Positions 8,077 through 17,061 are shown, counted from the first letter of the stretch. The stretch is DNA of 64,000 bases from Bradyrhizobium arachidis (GCF_024758505.1 NZ_CP077970.1:2976001-3040000); one strand, 5' to 3'. Translations and numbers: made by a program. The notes: generated by a model not told the origin, from the letters alone.

Positions 8077-9005
8077 TGCCGGAGTCCGTGATCATCACTG
8101 TTCTGGCGCTCGCGATGTGTGCGGCAGCCGTTTCGTTGTGGCTCGACGCTCGGGAAAGACGCATCGATCGCCAGCTGGCGGTTGCTCTACCAGCCTCGCA
8201 CCCCGCTAACCTGCCGTCCATTCGCCGCTCGGAGACCGGGTCCCGGTCTCTGTTTCTCCATCGCCTGGCCAATTACAATTCCGAGATACCTTACACCTGG
8301 CATCCGGCCTATGTGCTGCTTGCCAGTGCCTTCGCAGCAGCAGCGATCCTCTACGCGAATCGCCTGCTCGGATATTCCGTTCTCTACGGGTGTATTGCCG
8401 CAGCAATCGCAGCCACCATCGTGATGCGAGGGCTGTTTGGATGGCAGCAACGTCGCGTCGCCCTTCAGCTTTTTCGACAGCTGCCGGATGCGATCCAGCT
8501 GGTGACGAGTACGGTTCGAACGGGTCTTCCTGTGCATGAAGCGTTTCGCGCCCTCGCGCGGGACATGCCGCAACCAACGGCTGGGCAGTTTGCCATCGTG
8601 TGCAGCGAAGTGAATCTGGGGAGACCTGCAGAGGAAGCTGTCGAAGCTGTGTATCGGCGAACGCAAGTGTCAGAGTATGCGATGTTTGCGGTGACGCTTG
8701 CAGTCCAGTTGAAGTCAGGTGGCAGCTTGGCCGAAACCTTACAGAACCTGGGAGACACTGTGAGGCAGCGTGTTGCGCTAGCTGCTCGCGCCAAGGCGCT
8801 GGCAGGAGAGGTGATCTTTTCCTCACGAGCGCTAACAATCTCCCCCTTGGTTGGAGGTGGGGTCCTATACGCGTCCAATCCGCAAACAGTTGATCTGTTG
8901 TTCACTGATCCGGTTGGAAACAAGCTGCTGGCTTACGCAGTAGTCTCAGTGCTTGTCGGAGCCTTGGTGATAAGTTGGATGGTCAGACGGGAAACATCAC
9001 TATGA
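8073..9005 (+). CDS. tadB: Tad inner-membrane platform protein TadB
   Basis: 310-residue T2SSF-domain membrane protein. A membrane segment lies at the N-terminus (IITVLALAMCAAAVSLWL), two more around residues 80-120, and a C-terminal pair flanks the GspF-like domain (LFRQLPDAIQLVTSTVRTGL to LGDTVRQR). The start ATG at 8073 gives a 4-base overlap with cpaF; the next ATG at 8076 is equally possible. With TadC it forms the platform on which CpaF acts. Confidence 0.88.
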   Translation: MMPESVIITVLALAMCAAAVSLWLDARERRIDRQLAVALPASHPANLPSIRRSETGSRSLFLHRLANYNSEIPYTWHPAYVLLASAFAAAAILYANRLLGYSVLYGCIAAAIAATIVMRGLFGWQQRRVALQLFRQLPDAIQLVTSTVRTGLPVHEAFRALARDMPQPTAGQFAIVCSEVNLGRPAEEAVEAVYRRTQVSEYAMFAVTLAVQLKSGGSLAETLQNLGDTVRQRVALAARAKALAGEVIFSSRALTISPLVGGGVLYASNPQTVDLLFTDPVGNKLLAYAVVSVLVGALVISWMVRRETSL

Positions 9006-9910
9006 CTTTTGGCCTCAGTCTGGTGGCTCTCGCATTGGCAGCTGGGACTGCGACCTGCCTGTTGATCATTCGCGAAATACACATTCGTACATTGGACGCG
9101 CGGGTGGCAAACGCCGTGATGGGCGTTGCTGGCGGGTCAGCACCCTTCCAGGACGTGACCAGTTGGTTTTCATGGCTCGGCATGCGGTATCGCCGCTTCT
9201 ACGCTGAGGAAAATCTGGATCAACTACGAACGATCCTTCAATCGTCAGGTTTCAATCATCGTCGAGCGCTGCCGACCTGGATCGGTGTCAAGGCCGTCAG
9301 CATGTTCCTATGCCCAATCATCGCCGGGGGCGTCGCTTGGCTTTTCGGGAAAGTACTGACGGATGTGCTGGTCTTCACCCTCCTTGGCGTGATGATCGGA
9401 ATTTTGGGGCCGCGATTGATACTGGCGGTGATGAAGCGGCGGTTTGATGCTGCCATCCGGCTGGGCACGCCGGATATGATCGACTTGCTGGTCGTGTGCA
9501 GCGAAGCGGGAATGGGCCTGGAGAGCGGGCTTGCACGTGTCGCGCAAGAAATGAGCGAGACCAATCCTTCTATCGCCCGGGTCTTGCACTGTCTTCTTGA
9601 CGATCTCCGGATACTGCCAAATCGCAGCGACGCATTCGAAAAATTGGGAGCTACATCAGATGGGCTTCGCCGGTTCGGCACCATGGTCGCGCAAAGCCTG
9701 CAATACGGAACGCCGGTGGGTCAGGCTCTGCGGAGTATCGCTGTCGACCTCCGGCGAGAACGTATTACCAAGCTTGAAGAAAGAGCGCACAAGTTAGGCG
9801 CCAAGCTGACCATTCCGATGGTGTTGTTCCTGCTTCCAGCCATGTTCGTCATTTTGGGTGGAAGTCCCATTCTGCACCTCGTGCGTTCGTTTGCCAGCTT
9901 CGGTAAGTAG
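9002..9910 (+). CDS. tadC: Tad inner-membrane platform protein TadC
   Basis: 302-residue T2SSF-domain protein, partner of TadB. It has an N-terminal membrane segment, a pair of segments near residues 100-140 (MFLCPIIAGGVAWLFGKVLT, DVLVFTLLGVMIGILGPRL), the cytoplasmic GspF-like domain (LGTPDMIDLLVVCSEAGMGL to RRERITKLEERAHK) and a C-terminal helix pair. ATG 9002 overlaps the tadB stop by four bases. Only two bases separate its stop codon from the methyltransferase gene that follows. Confidence 0.88.
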   Translation: MTFGLSLVALALAAGTATCLLIIREIHIRTLDARVANAVMGVAGGSAPFQDVTSWFSWLGMRYRRFYAEENLDQLRTILQSSGFNHRRALPTWIGVKAVSMFLCPIIAGGVAWLFGKVLTDVLVFTLLGVMIGILGPRLILAVMKRRFDAAIRLGTPDMIDLLVVCSEAGMGLESGLARVAQEMSETNPSIARVLHCLLDDLRILPNRSDAFEKLGATSDGLRRFGTMVAQSLQYGTPVGQALRSIAVDLRRERITKLEERAHKLGAKLTIPMVLFLLPAMFVILGGSPILHLVRSFASFGK

Positions 9911-9912
9911 CC

Positions 9913-10560
9913 ATGAGCACGGTTGCCCTGTCGAAAGCCTCCTCTTACGATCGGATGATGCAGCTGTTCGGCGGCATGTGGTTCATGCTGCTGGCACTTG
10001 GCGTCGCCATCAAGATTGGATCATCGGCTAATGATCCCTGGCCGTCGCTCTTGTCGAGTTTTTGCCTTGCTGTCTTCTACGTGCTCCTGGCGCTGTTGAT
10101 CATCACGCGGTCCCCGGCAAAGGCGCAAGCGGAAGGTCTCCTCCCGAGAATAGCGGCGTTCGTCGGCACCTATATGCCGTGGACGATCGCCTTCTTCGGC
10201 AAAACCGACCAGGCGCTACCAAACCTGGCATCCACCGCTTGCGTGTTGATCGGCATGGTCATGATGCTGGTCACCATCCGACACCTCGGCAGGTCATTCA
10301 GTCTGGTGCCACAGGCGCGCAATGTGGTGCAGACGGGTCCGTACCGGTGGATCAAGCACCCACTCTACCTCGCGGAAGAAATCGCGGTGTTGGGCGTCGT
10401 GCTGAGAAACCCGACGCCGCTGACAGCGGTCTTGCTCGTCCTGCATATCGGCGTCCAAGTGTGCCGAATTCTTTACGAGGAAGACCTGCTTCGGCGCAAT
10501 TGCCCTGAGTATTCCAGCTACGAAGAATCGCGTTGGAGAGTGATCCCTTACGTTTGGTGA
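9913..10560 (+). CDS. Isoprenylcysteine carboxyl methyltransferase-family membrane protein
   Basis: 215-residue integral membrane protein with the ICMT/PEMT signature: RHLGRSFSLVPQAR, then QTGPYRWIKHPLYLAEE, then EEDLLRRNCPEYSSY near the C-terminus. Members use S-adenosylmethionine to methylate small lipids or terminal carboxylates. It starts two bases after the tadC stop and is followed six bases later by tadE, so it is embedded in the pilus operon. A methylation target within the pilus is possible but not shown. The family assignment is firm; the substrate is unknown. Confidence 0.8.
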   Translation: MSTVALSKASSYDRMMQLFGGMWFMLLALGVAIKIGSSANDPWPSLLSSFCLAVFYVLLALLIITRSPAKAQAEGLLPRIAAFVGTYMPWTIAFFGKTDQALPNLASTACVLIGMVMMLVTIRHLGRSFSLVPQARNVVQTGPYRWIKHPLYLAEEIAVLGVVLRNPTPLTAVLLVLHIGVQVCRILYEEDLLRRNCPEYSSYEESRWRVIPYVW

Positions 10561-10566
10561 GCGACT

Positions 10567-11103
10567 ATGCGTGGCCGAATTGTCATGGACATGGTTCAAA
10601 TCGCTACTGCGCGGACTCGGCGATCGGAAGTGGTAAGTATCGGTCGAGGTAGGCGCGCGCGTGCCGGGAATTCTTTCATCGCGGATCAGCGCGGCGCCGT
10701 CGCGTTCGAGACGATGATCGTTTACATTTTTTTGGTATCGTTCCTGCTTGTGCCGCTCGCCGACGTCGCCGCCGCGGGCTTCCAGTTTATCTCCGCGTGG
10801 AGCGCGTTGCGCTCCTTCGGGCAGTATGTGCAATACTATAATCCACTCGGCCCTGACGGCACGGTGACCTGGAGGCCAGGCCTACAGACGACAGTCGCCG
10901 GTCATACGATCGGCAACCTGCAGGTCAAATGCGGAGACGCAGGCGCTACCTGCTCGCCGGGCAATATTGCTTCTCCCAAGTACATTACGTTTTCGACAAC
11001 CATCACTTTAACACCGATTGGGGCGCGCGCGCCTTTTTGGAGGTCGGTGCTGTGTCCCACCACTTGTACGTACACGCTGCGTTACTCAGAACGCTTCCAG
11101 TAG
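10567..11103 (+). CDS. tadE: TadE-family minor pilin (pseudopilin)
   Basis: 178 residues. A basic leader ends at DQRG, followed by AVAFETMIVYIFLVSFLLVP, the TadE-type hydrophobic helix with Glu at +5. The rest would be periplasmic and contains four cysteines. An in-frame ATG at 10585 is an alternative start; I kept 10567 because of a GGTGAG about 9 bases upstream. It is one of two TadE-like genes here. Confidence 0.8.
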   Translation: MRGRIVMDMVQIATARTRRSEVVSIGRGRRARAGNSFIADQRGAVAFETMIVYIFLVSFLLVPLADVAAAGFQFISAWSALRSFGQYVQYYNPLGPDGTVTWRPGLQTTVAGHTIGNLQVKCGDAGATCSPGNIASPKYITFSTTITLTPIGARAPFWRSVLCPTTCTYTLRYSERFQ

Positions 11104-11112
11104 GGTGTTTCC

Positions 11113-12450
11113 ATGCGTGATCTGCTCCGTTCCCAACGAGGCGCTGCCGCATTAGCAACAGCCATCGCCCTCGTGCCGCTGATCGGAGTGGTCGCACTCG
11201 GGGCCGAAGCCGGATCGTGGTACGTCACCCACAAGAACGCGCAAAACGCCGCCGACTCGGCGGCCTATTCGGGTGCCTTGCGGCTTTCATGCACGATCGC
11301 TGGCGCGACGTGTGACACGCAATCGGTGGATTATCGCGGCAAGGAATTCGCGGCACAGAACGGGTTTTGCAACTCAAATCCGCGGGATAGCACGGCTTAT
11401 CCCGACACCACGTGTCCGTCCAGCCTTCCGACCAGAGTCTCGCGGGCCGTGCAGATCGACATCGGGGACTACAATGCGGGCACCTTCACAACGCCACCTG
11501 CAGGCAGCGGCAATGCCGTTCGTGCCAGGGTCAGCCAGCAACAACCGGCCTACTTGTCGGCAGTGCTGGGTTTTTTGACCATCAACATCCCAACCCAAGC
11601 CATTGCGCTGGTCCAGCAGCCCAACAAGGTGTGCGCCTTGGCGCTTGGACCTGACTCAGGCGCACTCAAGCTTGCTGGTAGCCTCAGCAACAACGGAACT
11701 GGCTGCGCGCTGATGTCGGACACCAGTGTTCAACTTGCCAGTTCTCCATCTTTCACGGGTACGGGATGGGCAGTTTATGGTGCAACTGGCTGTTCTCCAA
11801 CCGGTACCTGCTCTAGTCTCACCGTGCCGCATAACTATTTCATGCCGTACGCGAACAATCCGCTCAGCAAGCTGGACACAAAATCGTTCAACAGCAGGAC
11901 TGGCAATACAAACCCATCATGTCCTGTTCAGGCGGATGGGTGGAGGCATTGCACGCCGAATAGCTCGGGGAGCGGCGCTTACAGTGGTTTAACGGTGCAG
12001 AACGGCGACAAGTACGTTTTGGACCCGGGAACGTATTTCTTCTACAAAGCGACGATAAAGGTCACCGGCGGGCAGTTGAAAGGCACAGGCGTAACCCTCG
12101 TGTTGCTCGGAGACTCGCAGCTTACCATCAACGGGGGAACAGTTGATCTCTCCGCACCTGCCACGAACAGTTTCTCTTCTGATCTCAATGGCGTCCTGAT
12201 TGATGATCAGGCTCCGAGCAAGACCAGCAACAAGGTCACCATAAACGGCAGTGGTCTGGTCAGCCTGGGCGGGGCCATGTACTTCCCCCACGTCGACGTG
12301 AACTGGAACGGAACAACTGCCAGCACGAATACGACCTGCTCGCAAGTGATCGCGAAAACGCTCGACATGAGCGGTGGCGCCTACCTGAGCACGGAGGGGT
12401 GTGATCCGGCCACCATCGTCTACACCCAAATTGTCGCTTTGGTGCAATGA
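11113..12450 (+). CDS. tadG: TadG-like Flp pilus assembly protein
   Basis: 445 residues. The N-terminal RSQRGAAALATAIALVPLIG is the TadG/TadE-type membrane helix, followed by the 'Tad' domain feature GSWYVTHKNAQNAADSAAYS. The long C-terminal part is Ser/Thr/Gly/Asn-rich with a beta-helix-like pattern (LTINGGTVDLSAPA, KVTINGSGLVSLGGAMYF) and several cysteines. It is anchored in the inner membrane and exposed to the periplasm. It overlaps the next gene by ATGA. Confidence 0.82.
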   Translation: MRDLLRSQRGAAALATAIALVPLIGVVALGAEAGSWYVTHKNAQNAADSAAYSGALRLSCTIAGATCDTQSVDYRGKEFAAQNGFCNSNPRDSTAYPDTTCPSSLPTRVSRAVQIDIGDYNAGTFTTPPAGSGNAVRARVSQQQPAYLSAVLGFLTINIPTQAIALVQQPNKVCALALGPDSGALKLAGSLSNNGTGCALMSDTSVQLASSPSFTGTGWAVYGATGCSPTGTCSSLTVPHNYFMPYANNPLSKLDTKSFNSRTGNTNPSCPVQADGWRHCTPNSSGSGAYSGLTVQNGDKYVLDPGTYFFYKATIKVTGGQLKGTGVTLVLLGDSQLTINGGTVDLSAPATNSFSSDLNGVLIDDQAPSKTSNKVTINGSGLVSLGGAMYFPHVDVNWNGTTASTNTTCSQVIAKTLDMSGGAYLSTEGCDPATIVYTQIVALVQ

Positions 12451-12866
12451 TGAGAAAGCTCGACAATCGCGGTGTCGCGGCGTTTGAATTCATCCTCGTG
12501 TTCGTGCCGCTTTTCACATTGATGTTCGTCATCATCGATCTCGGACGCTATGCGATCACGATGCAGTCCTTGCGGAAGCTCGCGAGCGCCGGCGCCCGAG
12601 CGGTCATGATCCAATGCTACACGCCTTACGTGGTTCAAAGCCCGCCGCAGTCGCCGGCCGGCTGCACCGGGGATCCCCTGTCCACGACGGCTAAGCAGAA
12701 CGCGGCGCCGTTCCTGTATTTCGGCCATCTCACGCCGACGCTAACCGTGGGGGCCAGCGGCAACAGTTTGATCGTTACAGCGTCTCAAGCGAACTTCACC
12801 ATGCTGATGCCGATATGGGGCACGGCCCTCAATGCGCCGAGCGCGTCCACCACCATTCCCTTCTAG
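12447..12866 (+). CDS. Second TadE-like minor pilin
   Basis: 139 residues: MRKLDNRGVAAFEFILVFVP with G before VAAFEF gives Glu at +5, followed by a hydrophobic helix. The remainder would be periplasmic, with two cysteines (QCYT and AGCTG). It overlaps the end of tadG by four bases. Together with the gene at 10567 it gives the usual TadE/TadF pair, so it may fill the TadF role. Confidence 0.78.
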   Translation: MMRKLDNRGVAAFEFILVFVPLFTLMFVIIDLGRYAITMQSLRKLASAGARAVMIQCYTPYVVQSPPQSPAGCTGDPLSTTAKQNAAPFLYFGHLTPTLTVGASGNSLIVTASQANFTMLMPIWGTALNAPSASTTIPF

Positions 12867-13304
12867 TGGGAGTCGCCTGATTGCACCTGGATGCCGGAAA
12901 GCGGGGGGCGCCTTGCGCGGTCAGAGTTTCCGAAAATCGATAGACCTTGTCAGGTGGGTGCAAGACGCACTCCGGGGACGGTCACCTGCAGGAACGTTCC
13001 ACGTCGGCAGAACTGGAGAGTTCCATGTCGGCAAATAAAGTGGTGCTTGCTGGCAACATCGGAAAGTTTTCTCTGGTGTCGCGGCGGTGCGGTAAGTGTC
13101 TCGCCTTGCAAGGCGATGGGATCAGGGATGATGATCTTGGTCCTACACACGCGGCGATGGAATCGTCTGCTGCGAGCCGAAGCCGGAGTTATGCACGCTG
13201 ACGTGCATTACTGAGGTAACGGAATTGTAGTGGGGCAGCCTGTACGCTCTACGATGTGGCAGGCCAAGGAGAGTTGATAGGCGACGCGGACGTACTTTGC
13301 GGGG
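12867..13304. other. Intergenic gap inside the pilus locus
   Basis: About 440 bp between the second tadE and the secretin gene. It holds an imperfect direct repeat, GTTCCACGTCGGCA (12996-13009) and GTTCCATGTCGGCA (13020-13033), 24 bp apart. A 58-codon open frame runs from ATG 13025 to 13201 with GGAGAG upstream and a CGKC motif, but its composition is not convincingly coding. The gap separates the secretin part from the motor part and may hold a second promoter. Confidence 0.4.
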
Positions 13305-13331
13305 ATGGTCGCGCGGCGAAGGGGAAGCAAG

Positions 13332-15008
13332 ATGGGTGGCGGTCGCGTTTGGGGTTGGACGGGACGGAATCTTCTCTCGTCAAGCGTGTTAGCTCTTGGC
13401 GCCGGGCTGGCGTTGCTTCAGTCCGTTGATTGGGCGAGCGCTGCCGATCGGCGGTCAGGTGGCGGCGTCTTCGTCAGCGAAATGAACGATGTCCAGCGGG
13501 TCAAGGTCGTCGTCAACAAGTCACGCACCTTCAGAGTCGACTCGCCTTTTGCGACGATCGTCGCCGGCTCCCCTGACATCGTGGACGTGAAGTCGCTCAG
13601 CGATCACCTGATCTACGTCCAGGGCAAGCAGACCGGCACCACAAACGTCATACTATTTGACTCTTCGATGAAGCAGATCGGGATCCTCGACGTCGAGGTC
13701 GTGATCGATACCGGCAATCTGCAGCAGAACATCCGGAACAGCACGGGCGGGCAGGGTATCCGCGTGTCGGCTTCCGAGGGGCAGGTGGTGCTTAGCGGAA
13801 CCGCGGCCGACGCGGTGACTGCCGAGCGCGCCATGGCGATCGCCACCAGCACGGTTGCGAAAGGGGGCGTCGTCGTCAACGCCATGAGTGTCGCGGCGCC
13901 GCAACAGGTGATGCTCGAGGTGCGCTTTCTCGAGGTGAGTCGGGAGGCCGGCCGCAACCTGGGCGTCAACCTTTATGCGGCGAATGCCAATGGCACTAAC
14001 GTGGGCAATACCGGTCTTGGTTCAACTACGGCCGTCGGGCGGGCACCCATCGGCGGCGTCAATAGTATCACTAGGGCACCCACCACCGGCAACACTAGCA
14101 CCCTTAGTAACAGCAGCACTTCTGTTGGCGCCAATCCTGCTGGCAGCCTTCCGATACTTGGAACATTGGGTACGCTTCTTGGCACTGCGGGCGGCGTAGC
14201 TCCGGCACCGTTCGGAAGCTTGTTGACCAGCATTATTAGGACCAGTGGCGGCGGCTCGGTAGACCTGCTGATCTCTGCATTGGAAACCAAAGGATTGGCT
14301 CGCAGGTTGGCGGAGCCAAACTTGACCGCGCTTTCCGGCGATCCCGCCCGCTTCCTGGCCGGCGGTGAGTTTCCAGTACCGATACCAACCCAGACGACGA
14401 ACGGTTTTCCCACCATCACGATCGACTACAAGAAGTTCGGTGTGGAGCTCGCCTTCGTCCCCACCGTTCTCTCGCGCGGCGTGATCAACCTTCGGGTCGA
14501 GCCGTCGGTCAGCGAGCTTGATTTCGCCAATGCGGTGACGATCCAGGGGACCACCATTCCAGCGCTCACCCGCCGCGATGCGCGCACGACGGTAGAACTG
14601 CGTGACGGTCAGAGTTTTGCAGTCGCCGGCCTACTGCAGACCCGCAATCGCCAGGAGGTTTCGCAATTGCCCTGGATCGGCTCGGTGCCCGTGCTTGGAA
14701 CCTTGTTCAGCAGCAAGTCGTACCAGCAGGAGGAAACCGATCTCGTGATCATCGTGACGCCGCGCCTGGTCGCGCCGGCGGCGCCCGGTCAGCAACTCGC
14801 TTCGCCGCTCGATTCACGCCTGCCGGCCAACGACGTCGATTTCTTCCTCAATGGCCAGATGGAAGTCCGCAAGCGTTACGATGACTACGTCAATTCCGGT
14901 GGTGAGGTGAAGGGCCCGTACGGGCACATCATCGCTCCCGAGGTCAGGGCGCGCGTTCCGGCACCGGCCGCCGCGGCCGAGCAGCCGGTCGTAAAGACCC
15001 TCAACTAG
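13332..15008 (+). CDS. cpaC: Tad outer-membrane secretin RcpA/CpaC
   Basis: About 558 residues. It has a signal peptide ending near WASAADRR, a pilus-type N-domain (VVVNKSRTFRVDSPFATIV), a BON-like segment (IRVSASEGQVVLSGTAADAV) and a secretin domain (VMLEVRFLEVSREAGRNLGV to DLVIIVTPRLVAPA). Within the secretin is a low-complexity Gly/Ser/Thr/Asn insert of roughly 90 residues. I prefer ATG 13332, with GAAGGGGAAG upstream, over ATG 13305. In most Tad loci the secretin follows cpaB; here it is near the end. Confidence 0.9.
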   Translation: MGGGRVWGWTGRNLLSSSVLALGAGLALLQSVDWASAADRRSGGGVFVSEMNDVQRVKVVVNKSRTFRVDSPFATIVAGSPDIVDVKSLSDHLIYVQGKQTGTTNVILFDSSMKQIGILDVEVVIDTGNLQQNIRNSTGGQGIRVSASEGQVVLSGTAADAVTAERAMAIATSTVAKGGVVVNAMSVAAPQQVMLEVRFLEVSREAGRNLGVNLYAANANGTNVGNTGLGSTTAVGRAPIGGVNSITRAPTTGNTSTLSNSSTSVGANPAGSLPILGTLGTLLGTAGGVAPAPFGSLLTSIIRTSGGGSVDLLISALETKGLARRLAEPNLTALSGDPARFLAGGEFPVPIPTQTTNGFPTITIDYKKFGVELAFVPTVLSRGVINLRVEPSVSELDFANAVTIQGTTIPALTRRDARTTVELRDGQSFAVAGLLQTRNRQEVSQLPWIGSVPVLGTLFSSKSYQQEETDLVIIVTPRLVAPAAPGQQLASPLDSRLPANDVDFFLNGQMEVRKRYDDYVNSGGEVKGPYGHIIAPEVRARVPAPAAAAEQPVVKTLN

Positions 15009-15019
15009 AGGAGCGAGAG

Positions 15020-15421
15020 ATGGCCATAAGGAATCTGGTTCTGTTCGCGCCCATTCTGCTCGGGGGATGTTACGGCCTTGCCGGTCATGACGAGATGGAC
15101 CGCTACGTCCAGCGTTCCGATACGATCACGATGAGCGCCGGCAACGCCAAAGAGGTCAACGCCGCGACCCACACAATCCATCCCTGGCCGCGATACGTCG
15201 GCGATCGCAGGATCGCATACGACGCTCGGCGCGTGGGTGCCGCGGTCACACGCTATGGCAAAACGCAACAGCCGGTGGATCAGCTTCCCGACATAGGCGA
15301 TCCGACGAGGCAAATGGGCGTGCGGACGACGCCGACGCAGAACGTCAACATAGAAGGATTGGGAGCTGGTTCGACTGCCGGTGTATCGGTGCCGGTCGGC
15401 GGACCAGCAGCTGGCAGGTAA
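15020..15421 (+). CDS. Small lipoprotein of the pilus locus
   Basis: 133 residues with signal sequence and lipobox LLGGC (Cys near 17), so probably an outer-membrane lipoprotein. The mature part has HPWPRYVGDRRIAYDARR and a Gly/Pro-rich tail. It lies 11 bp after the secretin gene, with a strong GAGGAGCGAG ribosome site. The position suggests a secretin partner (the CpaD/RcpB role), but it is shorter than CpaD and I cannot show homology. Confidence 0.65.
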   Translation: MAIRNLVLFAPILLGGCYGLAGHDEMDRYVQRSDTITMSAGNAKEVNAATHTIHPWPRYVGDRRIAYDARRVGAAVTRYGKTQQPVDQLPDIGDPTRQMGVRTTPTQNVNIEGLGAGSTAGVSVPVGGPAAGR

Positions 15422-15467
15422 AGGGGCGAAGGGGCCTTAGCTTGAGTAATTTAGCAATGATATTTCC

Positions 15468-16037
15468 ATGAGGCCGCTGAGTCGGGTGGGGACAGTGCTT
15501 ATGCGGCGCATCATCTTAATGCTGACCTGTTGCGTGTTGGGGACAGGCCTCGCGGCGTGTGACTACACAACGCGGGAGGCCGCCATCGTGGCCCCCGTGG
15601 ATCCGCCCGGCGGCGACCCCGTGCAGGAGCCGACCGACGTCAAATACTACCCTTCGGACGAACCCGTGCGGCTGGGGCTGGAGCATTTCAACCGCGGCAG
15701 TTACGGGCTCGCCCAGCGCTATTTCAAGGACGCCGTCGAGAAGTCGCCCAAGGACGTGACGGCTTGGATTGGGCTTGCTGCGAGCTATGATCGGATACGT
15801 CGTTTCGACCTGGCTGACCAGGCGTATGCGCAGGCAATCCGGCTGGGCGGCGAAACCGTTCAAGTCCTGAATGATCAGGGATATTCGTACATGCTGCGCG
15901 GCAATCTGAGTGCGGCGCGACGAAAATTTGAGAAGGCCTATACGCTCGATCCAGGCAACCCGGTTATCGCCAATAACCTCGAGCTTCTCAACGGTAGTCG
16001 CAGGTTCATCGAAAGGCCGCCGAATAATCAGCCATGA
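15468..16037 (+). CDS. tadD: TPR lipoprotein, TadD-like
   Basis: 189 residues. The signal sequence ends in a lipobox (GLAACDY), followed by tandem TPR units (VRLGLEHFNRGSYGLAQRYF, VTAWIGLAASYDRIRRFDLA, VQVLNDQGYSYMLRGNLSAA and one more). TadD is the TPR pilotin-like lipoprotein of Tad systems. ATG 15501 would give a more standard signal peptide and may be the true start. It ends the locus; the next gene is convergent. Confidence 0.8.
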   Translation: MRPLSRVGTVLMRRIILMLTCCVLGTGLAACDYTTREAAIVAPVDPPGGDPVQEPTDVKYYPSDEPVRLGLEHFNRGSYGLAQRYFKDAVEKSPKDVTAWIGLAASYDRIRRFDLADQAYAQAIRLGGETVQVLNDQGYSYMLRGNLSAARRKFEKAYTLDPGNPVIANNLELLNGSRRFIERPPNNQP

Positions 16038-16065
16038 ACGGCATCGAGGATGCCAGCATTCAGGT

Positions 16066-17061
16066 CTAGTTCGGCCCAAGCACAGCGTCAGCCCGACGGC
16101 TGTCCTTTTTGACGATGATGATCGCACCGTTGCGGATTGCAAATCTGGCTCCGATCAATTTGGGCACCTTCTCTGTGACAGGTGAAGGAAGGGGGATGGT
16201 TGGGCCAGTGATGGGGTCCCCCACGTTCATGGGCGCACTTGCCGGACCCGCAGACTGAGCTGGCTTGATGTAGTCTCGTATGAGCCGGATCTCGTCGGGC
16301 GAGAGATTCAGGGGGGCTTCTTGCGCCAGAATGTCTGCGGACTTGGCCCGCTCGGTGTTGGCTCTTTCCTCGAGCTGTCTGGCCCTCTCAGCCTGATCGA
16401 TGCGCGTCGATCGTTCCTTCAGCGAAAGCACCTCACGCTGCAAGTAAGCGATCTCTGATTTCATGGACCTGAACTGCATCACCACGGCAGCGGCCCCGGC
16501 GCAGACGGCGAGCAGCATGACGCTTAGGATCGCAATGACGGCGCCGATGGTGTTTCGGCTTCGCTTTTCCATTTTCTTGTCCGGAGGATCGTATTCCAGA
16601 TGCTTGCGCCAGAGCGCACCGAATCGCCGGAACTTGACAGCGATTGTCGCGAACATACTGCTTTTCGTGGAGCGGATGTCTGGCCGCACTTCAGCAGCAG
16701 ATCCGAAGCCATGCAACAGGGAGGACGGAGCAAGAGATGTCGCGCGAACAACAGCCGAACTTTGATCATCCGTCGAGCTTCTATCGTCACTGATATGAGG
16801 TGAGACCTGTCTCAACTCATTCAGCGTATTCAATACCGATCGTCCGGCCTCGGTGATCCGCAAGCCATCACCATCGGGAGTCACAAGTCCCGCTTCGAGA
16901 AGGTCGATATCCTCGAGAGCTTCTTCGTCTGGCAGCGGCTCGCCTTGAAAGCGTATGACGTTCGCTTCAAGATCTCGTTCAATGTCCTCAAGGCTCGCAC
17001 GTCCCAGCGGGCGCGCGACGAGTAGAGCCAGAACTGCGAGGTTGGACTTCACGGAGCTCAC
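16066..17061 (-). CDS. Membrane protein with winged-helix-like N-terminus and coiled coil
   Basis: 331 residues, not a family I recognise. Residues 1-85 look like a winged-helix domain (SNLAVLALLVARPLGRASLE, then DLLEAGLVTPDGDGLRITEA). A linker is followed by one membrane segment (AVIAILSVMLLAVCAGAAAV), then a coiled coil (SEIAYLQREVLSLKERSTRI), a Pro-rich stretch and a C-terminal beta-rich piece. The likely topology is cytoplasmic N-terminus and periplasmic C-terminus, as in ToxR/CadC-like membrane regulators. The start is GTG at 17061. It converges with tadD; a pilus-related role is conjecture. Confidence 0.7.
   Translation of the reverse strand: MSSVKSNLAVLALLVARPLGRASLEDIERDLEANVIRFQGEPLPDEEALEDIDLLEAGLVTPDGDGLRITEAGRSVLNTLNELRQVSPHISDDRSSTDDQSSAVVRATSLAPSSLLHGFGSAAEVRPDIRSTKSSMFATIAVKFRRFGALWRKHLEYDPPDKKMEKRSRNTIGAVIAILSVMLLAVCAGAAAVVMQFRSMKSEIAYLQREVLSLKERSTRIDQAERARQLEERANTERAKSADILAQEAPLNLSPDEIRLIRDYIKPAQSAGPASAPMNVGDPITGPTIPLPSPVTEKVPKLIGARFAIRNGAIIIVKKDSRRADAVLGPN

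Noticed and set aside
13025..13201. 58-codon frame with CGKC motif in the pilus gap
   Set aside because: It has a plausible GGAGAG ribosome site, but composition and lack of any family make it too weak to call; noted under the gap.
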